A stretch of DNA of 64,000 nt from Owenia fusiformis (lineage: Eukaryota; Annelida; Polychaeta; Sabellida; Oweniidae): assembly GCA_903813345.2 (NCBI GenBank), contig CAIIXF020000007.1:21441564-21505563 (forward strand), in the 5' to 3' direction. Positions 1 through 13,900 of this stretch are shown here, piece by piece. A program made the position numbers and the translations under genes. Positions within the stretch are counted from its first letter, which is position 1. The number at the start of each line of letters is the position of its first letter. Below the pieces are notes generated by a model, which was not told the origin of the DNA, did not search any database, and saw nothing but the letters and a program-made list of their open reading frames with translations.

Positions 1-1933
1 TAACTCGGATGAGACACAATGTACTTACCCAGCATGTGCAACAGGCGAGTTCACTTGTAGGAATTTCCGTTGTATCGATGCGGCTCAGCGTTGTGATGGA
101 CGTGACAACTGTCGCGATGGACATTTCTCCGATGAAGTTGGATGCCCAACTGATTTAACGTGCCCTCCTTTGAAAGTGAAATGCCCAAATAGTAATCTGT
201 GTATTTTCCGTCGCTGGCTTTGTGATGGGGATGATGACTGCAAAGACAACTCTGATGAAAGTCCCACATTCTGTAGTCGACATGACTGTACGAGTGATGA
301 CTTTAGGTGCACCAATCACAAGTGCATCCCATCCTCTATGCATTGTGACGGCGATGACGACTGTGGAGATGGTTCAGATGAAATACAAGCTGAGTGCAGT
401 CATCCAAATAGGACATGTTTTGGGAATCAGTTCACATGTTCGAATGGACGTTGTCTGTATGACCGCTATGTTTGTGATGGTGAAGATGACTGTGGAGATG
501 GAAGTGACGAACATTCAACACTTCATTGCTGTAAGTCACAATTTAATTCATGCTTTGCAAGAAAAATGAACTCCTTATTTTACTCCTATATACTTTTTTT
601 CTTTTTTCAGGCATATGTTTATAGCTGCATTTTTTTGTCAAGTGTTCAGTGTTAGCATTTGCATCCAGGTTGTGTTACATTTTTACTGCAATAGATGTAT
701 GAGTTTTTGCAATTGATTTATCATATGAGCCCCACAATCTGTTCTGTACACAAGCGAATGATAAGCTTAGAGACAGCAGCTAAAACACTTGATTCAACAA
801 TCTCCTGCCATTTGATAACTTAAACTTGTGTGTATTTGGAAAAACTGGTCAAAATTAATGTATATTATGGACCAGTTGTCTTTTTTTTTTCCTAGACATT
901 TTAATTTATCATAATCAGCTTGTCCACACTGAAACTAACTTGCTTCAATCCTGTGCTCATGTCACATCCTTGTTATCCCCCCCCCAATAAATGATTACAC
1001 ATGTTGCTTGCAGCTGAGCGTGGTTGTCCTCCTGATCACTTCAAGTGTGAGGCGGATCGTGCTGCAGGAGGTTATGGCTGTATTCCCAACTACTATGTCT
1101 GTGATGGAGTGGCCCATTGTGTGGATCAAGCTGATGAAATGCAGAGTTGCCCACCTAGAAACTGTAGATCTGATCAAATCAAATGCAACAACACTGGCAT
1201 GTGTATTACCAACAGGTACAGTGCTATATGATATGTCCCTTATATTATCAGATGATTTGTGGCACATGTGTCTATCCCATCTGTATTTATATACATGAGC
1301 ATATACCATATAGATAAAGTGGTTGATTGTTGACATGTCTTCTCGGCCATTGTCAAGAAAAAATTTAATATCACCTCCAGCTGCATCTCCTCATATTTTT
1401 GAAACCTACCATATTATTTCTCTGTCAGGTTTTTTTGTGACCATGATGATGATTGTGGTGACAATTCTGATGAGCCTGACACGTGTGTCTATCCCACATG
1501 CAACCCTGCTACACACTTCACCTGTGATAATGGCAAATGCATCCTCAAAGACTACCATTGTGATGCTGACAATGACTGTGGTGATAACAGTGATGAAAAG
1601 GAAGATGTCTGTTGTAAGTACATAAATATGTGAGAATCCTTTTGATACAACCGTTTGAGCTCACTTTGGCTGGACAAAGATGGGACTTTGAAAATAAGAT
1701 TTTCAGAGTAGTCCGTGAATTTCGCCAAGATTTGAAATATAAATCATATTGTACCAGGAGACTCATTGTTTGAATTCATTGCACTGATTCTGATTCTGTT
1801 TTAGTGACCCCTGCCCCCACATGTGCAGGGGGTAAGTACTACTGTCAGAATGGCAACTGCATTGAGTATCAGTTTGTGTGTAACCGTAATGATGATTGTG
1901 GAGACAACTCCGACGAACAACACTGTGGCGTGG
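1..1933 (+). other. LRP2-like: end of third LDLa cluster (about nine repeats visible)
   Basis: Exons 1-530, 1014-1215, 1429-1613 and the first half of 1805-2053 encode consecutive LDL-receptor class A modules. Each has six cysteines and the calcium-binding C-D-G-x-x-D-C-x-D-x-S-D-E signature, for example [13 protein letters not shown]. The window opens inside one repeat (NSDETQC) and then shows four complete repeats in the first exon and four more downstream. This fits the 10-repeat third cluster of megalin with its start cut off. The second repeat has RDGHFSDE in place of the usual DGSDE, so its calcium site may be weaker. LDLa modules bind basic ligand surfaces. Confidence 0.88.
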
Positions 1934-4900
1934 ATGAGTGTCAAGATGTCAGGTCCAATCAGTGTGCCCATAAGTGCATCAACACTATCACAAGCTACCA
2001 TTGTGCCTGTAATGAAAGCTACACATTGATGACTGATCGCAAGGCTTGTAGAGGTATTTACAGATTATAGATCTTACTGAACATCATTACGTAACTTGTG
2101 GGTGTGTGGTGAAGAGTAATTGCTTGTACAAAAAAGTGTGATAATCATTTTTGATAGATCTTTCCATTCAATCTGCCCATCTATTTGTCCTGTCTGTCTG
2201 TCTTAATAATTGCTCATATCCATTTTATTTGGGGCAACACTGGTATTTTACACCATTGCTCCCAGCTTCTATTCTTGCCTCATTCTGCACACTTAGCATA
2301 AGAAATAACCAAGTGAGTGGAAATAATGTCCAAAATTGGAATTGAAAAGGGTGACATTTTAATGTTGAATTTTACTTCAGATATTGATGAGTGTACAGAG
2401 GTGAAGGACACATGCACGCAGTTCTGTGAAAACAGTCCTGGATCATTTATGTGCAAGTGCCAAGATGGATACTTCAAGGAACCTGATGGAAAAACATGCA
2501 GACACAATGATAGTAAGTTAAATACAGGGTTCTCACATTTTTTTATATAACTGATAAACTAGTTATGAGTGGGACAGAGCATGTCTTCCTTCTTGTACAG
2601 TATGTATATAATAATAGGATTTTATTAGTACTGATGCCCTTTTAGGGCCAAACATACATCCGATATACAATTTTCAATAACAGTAAATATAGCAAAAAAG
2701 CATAATCTTTGTATGTGAAATTGTAATTTGGCTCCTCTGTGTTCTCTTAATGTACTAACAATGAAAGGGTCAATCCTAGTTGGAGGTGAAGTGTAATTTC
2801 CAATTAGTAAAAAACAAAACTCAAGATTTGTAATTTATTCCAGATATTGATCCCTACCTCATATTCACAAACCGTTACTACATCCGGAAAATCTCCACAG
2901 ATGGTAAATACTACACATTGCTCTATCAGGGTCTCTCCAACGTTGTTGCACTAGATTATGACTATAATGGGCAGATGATGTACTACACAGATGTTGTGGC
3001 TAAACGGATACAGAGAATGTTTCTTAATGGTACAGGGGTTGAGACTATTGTGAAACATAATGTCCCTGGCGGGGAAGGATTAGCTGTTGATTGGATAGGA
3101 AGGTTAGCCAATCAGCATTTCCTTTCTATTCAACATTGATCAGTAGGGGTGAGACGACAACCCGATGAGTCGAGGACTCGCGGGTTTGGGGCTTCGAGTC
3201 GAGTCGAATCGAGTCGAAGTTGATGAATCGAATCATTTTCGAGTTGAGAAAAAAATTCGAAAAAATAAAAAAATTCAGAAAAATACTGTCAATATGCATG
3301 TTTTTATTCGATATTGCGTTGAATATATAAGTTTCAATGACTTGGATATGCTTGTATTAAATTATTATATTGTATGTACACATAAATGAAAGAATATATG
3401 TAATAAAATCAGAATAAACTTACGAATGCTTTCCACCATTGACGCATTAAAAATACGAACGGTCAAAAGCGATGTTGTTCGCACTTCGCGCGACTCGAAA
3501 CAGATTCGAAACTCGAATCGTCATTTTCTGACTCGAATCGGATTCGACTCGAATCGGATTTTTTCGACTCGTCTCACCCCTATTGATCAGCCAATTAAAA
3601 TCTTATTATTGGTAAACACACTTTATCATTATCTAATCACTTTCTCCAGTTCTGCTTGTAGCTCTTTCAAATTCAGACAATTGTATTTGTGATTTGATGA
3701 TCATGCCATTGCAGGAAGCTCTATTGGTTGGACTATACAAATGAACAGATGTATGTTAGTGAACTAAACGGCACAAGCAGACGGATCCTAGTTGATGTTG
3801 ATATATCCAACCCAAGGGCAATTGTCGCAGACCCTCACAAGGGTTACCTCTTTTGGACAGATTGGGGTTTAGCACCTTATATAGGACGAATCGGCATGGA
3901 TGGAACAAATCGCTCTAAGATAATCACACAAAAGCTAGGCTGGCCCAATGCTCTCACAATTGACTTGGTGAGTATTGTTACATTTTGGAAATACATGATC
4001 TGACCTTGTAAGTTGTTTGAATGGGACTTATTTGCTATCATTATAGAATTTGATGGTGAGCCATATATATATGAGACATACATTTTTCAAGTACATTTTT
4101 TATTAGATTACAATAAGAAAAAAGATATAAGACATTCACCCAATTGTTAATTTGAATATTCTCTCTAGGTAACCAATCGTCTGTGGTGGGCAGATGCGCA
4201 TCTTGACTATATAGATTATTGTGACTATAATGGTGAAAACAGGAAGACTGTCATGTCAGGCAGTGTCGCGCATATCTTTGCCATGACGTTGTTTGAAGAG
4301 TGGATGTATTGGGTCGATTGGAATCACAAGGCTGTTGAGAAAGCAAACAGGTTAGCATTAAAGTTCATGTTAAAAAAGTTATACAATTTGCAAATTAAAA
4401 CCTTGAGTTCAAGATTGATAATTTAAGCTATTGACACAACTAATTTATATGTTCACGTTGTTTTAAGAGATGAAACTGATGTAAGAGACTATGAGAAGAC
4501 CATGACAAAGAATGACCAGTGAACATTAATTATTTTGTAATCTTTAGGTTCACTGGAGAAGATAAGCAAATACTAGTGAACATCACACATCGGCCTATGG
4601 ATATTCACGTTGTACATCCATTGCTACAAGAGAATGGCACAAATCCATGTGGTAGCGATAATGGAGGCTGCAGCCATCTCTGCGTCATTGCACCTGGTGG
4701 TGCCACCTATACCTGTCTATGTCCCGACTACTTCCTCTTAGCGCCAGATGACAAAACATGCATTGCTAATTGTTCAACAAGCCAGTTCCGTTGTGGTGTC
4801 ACAGATGATCGCTGTATCTCATTGCTATGGAAATGTGATGGCCAACCAGACTGTAAAGATGCCTCGGACGAACCTGAAGATTGTCGTGAGTTAAAAATGA

Positions 4901-7900
4901 TTCATTAAATATGAAGAATTTAAATTAAACCTATTTCTGGACAAGTTATCACATATTTTCAGATATTAATCTTTCCTGAGTAATGTGAAATCAAACAATA
5001 CAGCAGATGGCTAGCCAATGAGTGTTCAGGATTTGAGCGAACCCAAAAATTCTTTCAAAAACTTGCAGTTTTTCACCATTTTGAGCACTTTTCCAGTGAT
5101 TTTGGGCCAAAGTAATTTTTGAAAAGTGAACCCATTAAATAAAAGCTGGCTACGGGCCGGTACAGTTTCTCAGACTTAACAAAATGTCTTCTCTGCAGCA
5201 ATGCGTCATTGTCCAGTGGGCCACTTCCAGTGTGACAATCTGAACTGTACAATGCCATTCAAGATCTGTGACCAGACAGATGACTGTGGGGACAGCTCAG
5301 ATGAGAGAGACTGTGATAGTCGTCAGTGCGAGCCATGGCAGTTCAGGTATGTTTATTTTTCATTTACTATTTGTATATATATATATCCCATATTTTCAAT
5401 CGTAATAATTTGATATGGTGTGAGGCAAAAAATTGACTGTATCATAGTTTTGGAAATGATAATCTATTTAACTTTGTATTTATTAGGTGCAGCAATGGGC
5501 GCTGTATTGCTAAGAGCTGGTCCTGTGATAATGATGATGATTGTGGGGATAATTCTGATGAACTTCCACAAAATGAGGATTGTCGTATGTTTTTTTCTTT
5601 ATGTATATATTTAATCAGAATGACTAGTGAGAAATAATTGGACTGCTGTATTTAGATACTGGCTAACATGCAGCTAACACTAGCTTTCAATAAAACTCCC
5701 ACAAAAGGCTGATAGCTCCATTTTAGATTGTTCATGATATCTTACCAGCATTAAAATCATCTGTAATAGTGAGAGGGTAGTGTGGCTACTACATGATGTT
5801 AGAGGGTATTCACTTACTATGGCATATTTCAGAGACTAAGACATGCGCTGTTGATGAGTTTGCATGTGACAATGGAAGATGTCTGCCAAACACATGGAAA
5901 TGCGACTTTGATGATGACTGTGGTGATGGGTCAGATGAGGAACCAAAACAACAGTGTAGTAAGTAGCAGCCAAGTAGTGTAAAACCAGAACAACAGTGTA
6001 GTAAGTAACAGCCAAGTAGTGTAAAACCAAAACAACAGTGTAGTATTAGTAACAGCCAAGATGTGTAAAACCAAAACAACAGTGTAGTATTAGTAACAGC
6101 CAAGATGTGTAAAACCTTGAATAAGTCTGTGTTAAGATTATAACAACCAATGGAAGGTAATGGAATGTAAGTGGTGTAGCCAAGATTGCGCATTTGGCGA
6201 GGCAAATGTAAATAGGCAAGGCAAATTTAAGCAAAAAGAAGTTGATTACTACATTCAGACTTCATTTCCATACGGAAACAATGTCTGGATAAGTATGCAC
6301 ATACATGTATACTGTATCTTCAGTTTATTGAGACAGTTGCCTCTTCAGCCTCATGCGTTCATATCCCCATGTAATATTATTAATATTTGTTAAATGTTAC
6401 AGGTTTCAGTAGTGGATTACTAGCAAATGTAAGGTACACTGATTGTAAAAGGAATATCAATATATCACATTATAAACTCTTAATATAAAACACCTCATAT
6501 TCCCAAGAAACACCCCGTTTCATATAAATAGCTTGTATGTCATGTAGAACAACCTGCATTTCATTTAAAACAACCTTATTTCATATAAATAGGTTGCCAT
6601 ACATATATAGAATATGCATTACATTTAAAACGCCCTGTGTTTTAGGAAACCAGCCTTGCCCAGAGGGTTGGAATAGATGTGCCACAAACTATCGTTGTGT
6701 GCCCTCCTGGGCCTATTGTGATGGCAACAATGATTGTAGGGACAATTCTGATGAGGACCCTGCAAACTGTCCTGCATGTCATGCAACAGGTAACACACAT
6801 ACATGTACTTCACTATTTCGAAAAGATCATTATCTCTAAGATGTCAGTTTTCCATTAGTTTCTCATTATGAAGACCACATTTGTTTGATTCGATAAGAAC
6901 CGTATAAAAAATATCATGTGAGTGGCTTTATAAAAAAACTTGGTAAAATATACATATATTAGTATTTGTTTGGTTCTCTGTGTTTAGCCAGACTGTGCTG
7001 CCTCACGAGATTTTTACTGAAAATGTTGATTTAGACATTTTTATAATTGAAACTGTGAAATGAGGTTTTAGATTTTATTCTGTTCAATTTAAGGTGACTT
7101 CAAATGTGCTAATGGGCGGTGTATTCCTAAAAGATGGCAGTGTGATTTTGATGATGACTGTTCAGACAACTCTGATGAAGATCCTGCAATGTGCTGTAAG
7201 ACATCTATGCATCAAGAAATATTTCAGCATATTTTACCTCATATATGAGAGCATACAGTCTCTCACTATACCAGTTAATATATGATTTGGCAGTATGAAT
7301 AACAATTACAGTGAAACCTGTCTTAATGAACACCTCTCTCAAATGGACACCTGTGTCTACTGAATGCCCCTTCTCAACACAAACTTCACTGACTTCTGTT
7401 TAGAATTGCCTCTCCAGTGAACACCTACCCACAGTGAACACATTTTTGTGGCTCCATTTGTGTTTAATGTACATAGATTTTATAGTGTAATAAGAAGATA
7501 AACACAATCACATAATGTACTTGTATAACTCCTGTTTCTTCCATTTTAGTGCCACTCTATCGGCAATGCTCTGAGTCTGAATTCCGCTGCAGTAACCACA
7601 AGTGTATTCCTGGCAGATGGCGCTGTGATCATGATAATGATTGTGGTGACGGCTCAGATGAGGAAAATTGTGGTAAGCATACAATCATGTAGTTATCATG
7701 TGTCACTAAATTCTACACATTATCCCTTATATTTAATAGGTGGGTGGTAGAAGGAACTACACTTGTGGATATTGATGTCTTCACTATCTTCTATATTCAC
7801 TTCTGCAGATATCAAATCCATTTGGGGCAATATTTTTGGTTAAACAAATATTGAAACATGTATTTTCCTGGATATGTTCTCTACTCAAGTTTGTGTAAAG

Positions 7901-10900
7901 TTAGAAAACTAAAGGTTGTGATGAATTTCCTGAAAATGTTTCACAACCTGATAGAATAAAGTATACAGGACTTAGTGATCACCCTTTATCTTTTGTAGAA
8001 TTTAGAGAATGTCTCCCTAACCAGTTCCGTTGCCTTAGCGGCCATTGTATCCCAGAAGCATCAATATGTGATGGGGAAAAAGACTGCAAAGATACATCTG
8101 ATGAAATGAACTGCACGACCAGATTCCCTGGAGGTCGCTACTGCCCTGCTAATCAGTTTGAATGCGCTAATACAATCTGTGTGTCACGAGATTGGCGTTG
8201 TGATGGAGATGACGATTGTGGTGACGGAAGTGATGAGACCCCAAAGGTTTGTCAACAGATTGACTGCCCAGAAGAGACAAGGTTTCACTGTAATAATTTC
8301 AAGTGTATTCCAAGATGGAGGCTATGTGATAAGGTTGATAATTGTGGGGATGGCTCTGATGAGGATATTCACACACACTGTAAGTTGAAAAAGAATCAAA
8401 GACACCATTGGAACTTAAAACATTATCCAAGAATTTTAAGGCACCCTGAGAAAATGTTAATTATTAATGAATGCACAAAGAACACATAGTATTAGACAGA
8501 CAGATCATTCGATAGCTGGTTCTTGATATTTTGATTATCCCTTGACCAATATATTATAGGTATACATTCACATTGGGTGTATTGTAACATTTTCCAGGTA
8601 TGCCAAGACCTAAAGTTTGCTCACGTACACAGTTCAAATGTGCCAATCGCAACTGTATAGAGGGGGCTAATGTATGTGATAGTATTGATGACTGTGGAGA
8701 CATGTCTGACGAGATGGGCTGTCGTAAGTATTAACTAAACCTAATTTGTTGTCAGTCTATTATTCCTTTACAGACTACTTCATTAATTATCTTTAAAAAT
8801 ACATCTTACCTTTTTCATAGTGTCATTTGTAACGTTTCTTCGAAGTAGAGATCCTGTATCTCGCATACATGGATACATAAAAAGTGAGAAATGTATTTTC
8901 CGGCTATAAGTAGCTAACATTATTAATATTAAAACTAAACTAAACATAAGGCCATGAAAATTACATTCAAGATCAACATGTTAAGAACAACATCAAAATC
9001 AGACTCTTCTTTAATTGTCAGCGCGTGCCTGTGTGTGCGTGTGTGTATGCGTGTGAGGCATGTGACTAGCTTATATGAGATCAGGATAAACATTTTGCTT
9101 GAAGTAAACCAGCCTACACCTTTATTTGTAGACAAAGAGACTGGTGACTATGCTGGCTGTGCAGATAGGAATGGTGGCTGCCAACACAATTGTACTACTC
9201 TCCTTGCAGAGTATGTGTATTTGTATCTACTAGCTAGTATAGTGATTAAACTAAACCAGCCTACACGTTTATTTGTAGACAAAGAGACTGGTGACTATGC
9301 TGGCTGTGCAGATAGGAATGGTGGCTGCCAACACAATTGTACAACTCTCCTTGCAGGTGGATACAGTTGCTCTTGCATGGAAGGATACATTATAAAACAA
9401 TCTGACAAGAAAACATGCCAAGGTAGGTAAAAGTCAAATTAACAAAAACTCCAAAATTGCAATAATTGACATTGACTTTCTTAATGTAAAAATATGACAT
9501 AGATATAACTGATATTTTGTTTTGGAGGATCTTGAATGGAATTGATTCATGTGTGTTGAATTGAATATTACTTGTACTTGAGTTCTGTACTTGAGTTCTG
9601 TATGTATAGCGACTAGTACATGTTACAACCTGAATGGCACATACAAGTGTCAATGTGATGTGGGATTCAGTGTATTGTTTGTGTATTGCAGATATTGATG
9701 AGTGCTCTGTATGGGGCAACTTCTGCCCTCAGAAATGTTACAACCTGAAGGGCACACACAAGTGTCAGTGTGATGTTGGATTCAGTGTATTGTTTGTGTA
9801 TTGCAGATATTGATGAGTGCTCTGTATGGGGCAACTTCTGCCCTCAGAAATGTTACAACCTGAAGGGCACACACAAGTGTCAATGTGATGTGGGACTCAG
9901 TGTATTGTTTGTGTATTGCAGATATTGATGAGTGCTCTGTATGGGGCAACTTCTGCCCTCAGAAATGTTACAACCTGAATGGCACACACAAGTGTCAATG
10001 TGATGTGGGATTCAGTGTATTGTTTGTGTATTGCAGATATTGATGAGTGTTCTGTATGGGGCAACTTCTGCCCTCAGAAATGTTACAACCTGAAAGGCAC
10101 ACACAAGTGTCAGTGTGATGTGGGATTCAGTGATGAAACTAACAAAGGAATAACCTGTGCAGCCCAAGGTAGAAAACATCGACACAATCAGAAATGTTCT
10201 AGTAGTAAACTAGCTTGTAGTCTGATATACTTTATGTTATGATTATAGCAATATGAAACATGTAATAAACAGAATTTTGAGAAATACATAAATGCATGAG
10301 AGAAATACAAAGACCCATGCCCCAGTCCTTCTAGAACTAAACACCGCAACATTCTTAATTACTCTTCCTTAATTTGTTCATTTCCAGGTAGCTCACCTGT
10401 AATCATGTTTGCTGTTGGGCCAGAAATCAGACAATACATACCAGAGGCCAAAAACTTTGAGTACTCTGATGCCGTCATAGCAGAGCGTCGTATCCAAGCA
10501 ATAGCAATAGATCCATCTCGCCGTATTGTGTACTGGACCGATACTTCATTGAAGACAATCAAACGTGCTGCAATTCCTGATGATCCCAAGCATCTTGGGT
10601 ACCCTCAAGATCTTGAGCTTAGTGGCTTGGAACAACCTGATGGAATAGCTATAGATTGGGTGTCCCAGTAAGTGTTTTTTAGAAGTTGTGTCAGATTGTT
10701 ATAGCCTTAGTTTTACGACTAATATTCGGTGTTTGGATTGGTGCCTGTAACAAATGTTACACTTACACTTGTAAGTGGTAACATTTTGTCATGTAAATAC
10801 TTTGTTTATTTCATAACAAAAAAAGGGCACACTAGATAATATATTTATTCCTTTTAACCTGGTATTAATCAAATTGAAATATTGATTAAAGCATGGCCTA

Positions 10901-13900
10901 CACATATCTTGGATAAGGCCTGCACCACGTGCATTCACATTTAAACTTTCATGTAAAGCATAACTCTTGTAAACCATAGTTTAAAATGTAAAAATCCTTT
11001 GTAACTTTGTAACTTGGCATATATTTTTTGAATAGCTATGAATAACCCAACTTTTTAGACATATTCATAAGTCAGTCAAAAAGTAAATAAAAGCCAGCTC
11101 TTCAGTATTTAACTATTTATTCTTAATTTCGTTTTATACATGTAATTTATGATTTTAAACTCCCCATTTCAGTATCCTGTATTGGACAGATGCCAAGAAG
11201 GGTACCATCTATCTTTCAAAGGAAGATGGCCGCTATGTAAAGACAATTCTGCAGAAGAAACAATTTAGTCCTGCATCAATTGCAGTCAATCCTGTATTGG
11301 GGTAAGTCATTAACATGTCACATACCTATTCTACAAAAGTTGTACAACCACTGAAATCCTAAGAAAAATCACTAAACTGACATAAACTTTGGTTTTTATA
11401 TATAAAGTTGCATTAATGGTCAAAAAGTACATCACCATTTTATCACTTCAATATTTCTGATTGATATAAGATTTGGTCTTATATTAAACATTTTAAAACA
11501 ACCAAGAAGGTATAACAGCATTGGTTCATATTAGTTCTTTTGAATATATTTATTGAATTACAGTCAGTCATCTTGGCATGCAATAAATAGCATCAACCAT
11601 TCTTTGGTTTTCACTTGAAAACATGTCCAAAGAGTGGTGGGATCCAATCCCCTTGATTTAGAGGAGACTGGGAAAAAAATTCTTTTACATTTTAATACCC
11701 TCGTCTTTAGTGCATTAAATCAGTTCTGAGTTAAACCAAAATTATTAGTTGAATTTGAGCGAAAATATTTCCATTTATGTAATATCGATGCGCCAATTCA
11801 AAGGGCAATAATCATGTCTTCAATTTTTTTATGAACACCTCTATAAAATTCTATGTGTTCCTTTACAGGTGGATGTATTGGACCAATGTCTACTCAAGGT
11901 CCCCTAGTATTGAAGCAGCCTGGATGGATGGCTCCAACCGCACAGTTCTAGTTAACACAAAGCTCTCTAGCCCTACTGGAATAACAGTGGACTATGGCAT
12001 GAACAACAGAATATATTGGTGTGATTCTAAAGAGAACCTCATTGAGTCCATGAAACCTGATGGCTCTGATAGAGTAGTAGTTGTGAATCAAGGTACAAGT
12101 CATTCACAGGTTTTACTGCTCATACATATCAGTTATTTAGATGTTGGTCATTCAGAAGTTTCAGCTTATTACTTAGCCTGAAGTAGTAATGTTTTCAACA
12201 TTAGATTTTAAATTTAGATCTCCGTGACTTATACACATAGTAGGTTGAGTGAATGTTCAAAATGATAGACTGAAATGTTTCTTAGTTTAAGAAAAATTAA
12301 AAAACATTTGATATTAACAAAACAGATACTAATGACTTATTCTTTTGTGTCAACTTTTCTAGTTGATTTAATATAATGAGCATGTGTTATATCCTAGGTC
12401 TTGGTCACCCATTCTCCCTGGATGTGTTTGAACAAAGCCTCTACTGGGTGTCTCGTGAGAATGGTAAAGTTATGAAAATGGATAAGTTTGGACGTGGCAT
12501 CAACTCCACAGTTCAAGCAGGCCTTATGCTCCCTAGTGACGTCAAAATATTCCACCCATTGAGATATGCTATGAATGGTGAGTTTCATCATTAAGTTCAT
12601 TTAGGTTTGATTTATAGGAAAATTTTCAATGTGAACTCTTCAATTGCTAGAGCATTATTGTTAGAGATTTCATAGTTTTTACATGAAATAGAAAAAAAAC
12701 TTTTTTGAAACAAAATTAATTTTCTAATGTATTTTGTGTTTTGAAATTTGCAACATTCCATTAATTATTTGACATTCTCTATTGCATTAAAATTGTGTTG
12801 TAAATATTCTAGAGACAGATATAGAGCAAGGTAAAGTATTTGAAAAACAGCAAATATGAAATGATTCACAAAGAATGAAAATGGCTTTTCATTGATTAGA
12901 TGATGTTCAGTCTCACTAAATCAGTACAATAAAGCATGGTGTCCCAAATATAACAAAATGCCAGTACCAATCCTGGTAAATTTGGGACACCCTGTGCTTT
13001 GCCCTTTGTCTTATGTAATAATCTTCAACACTGATTCACGTCTGATAATGATTTACATATGTTGATTAAATTATGTAAGATTATATGTGAGGGAAACAAA
13101 TATGTTCAAAATGTTAGTTATGCCTAATGATTGGATGGTGGTTGATAATTCAAATTGCATGATTTAGGCTTTTTATGAAAATAGTACTTGAAATACAAAT
13201 CAAACAACTATAGTATTTACAGGATATGATTAAATATTCTCTAAAGATATCCTGATATTACCATTCTATCGAGGATGAGGCTGTTGTCTTGATCGGTTTG
13301 AAAAATATGAATGAATGTTGGACAGCTTTGTATATGTTATTGTCACTATTGAACTGAAAATACAATATGTTCATGAATTTTCTAAAATATTTTAATGTAG
13401 ATTACTTGAATTTATATAAGTTCCTTATTAACATGACTTTTATTTATTTAAAATGTTGAATTTGTTGCTCATTTGAAATAATTCCCGTACATACAAATTA
13501 TCGATTGTCATTTCTGTCTCCTTCCAGCAAAGAACCCCTGTGATAAACTAGACTGCTGGCCGCTATGTGTATTAGTGCCAGGTGGCGCTAGATGTGTATG
13601 TCCGGACCACTCGGAGTTTGTCAATTCAAACAAGACAAATTGTGATAGTCGTACGTATTCCATATATTGTGTATTTACATTTAGCATGTTGAAATGGTGA
13701 CACAGTAGTTCACCCCACTAGCATAGCACAATTGACAGGTTTTAATGATTACATAATAGTAAATAAACAATAACTCCTTTGATGTTTACTTAATTGCTCT
13801 TTTATGATGTTGCTGGTCTTTACATACAATAATGGCATCTCACAATTTCCCCTATTTTTCCCAATAGTAAATATTGTTTCTAAATTGTTTCAGCTACTGA

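Larger units (their letters stand above)
4651..8723 (+). other. LRP2-like: EGF module followed by 11-repeat LDLa cluster
   Basis: Exon 4548-4885 ends the propeller, encodes one EGF-like module ([12 protein letters not shown]...) and opens an LDLa cluster. The cluster continues through exons 5199-5346, 5487-5584, 5833-5958, 6646-6789, 7094-7195, 7550-7672, 7999-8379 and 8598-8723. I count 11 LDLa repeats, two of them split by introns (5346/5487 and 6789/7094). Eleven repeats is the number in the fourth ligand-binding cluster of megalin. The longest exon, 7999-8379, carries three repeats without an intron. Confidence 0.87.

Noticed and set aside
5810-6234. Minus-strand frames with repeated [17 protein letters not shown] segments
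   Set aside because: The repetition is the translation of the 42-44 bp tandem repeat on the opposite strand of the LRP2-like gene.
9692-10036. Three additional complete EGF-CA exons
   Set aside because: Each extra copy lacks the exon end and a convincing donor, and reading through gives a stop. They are duplicated exon edges rather than extra modules.
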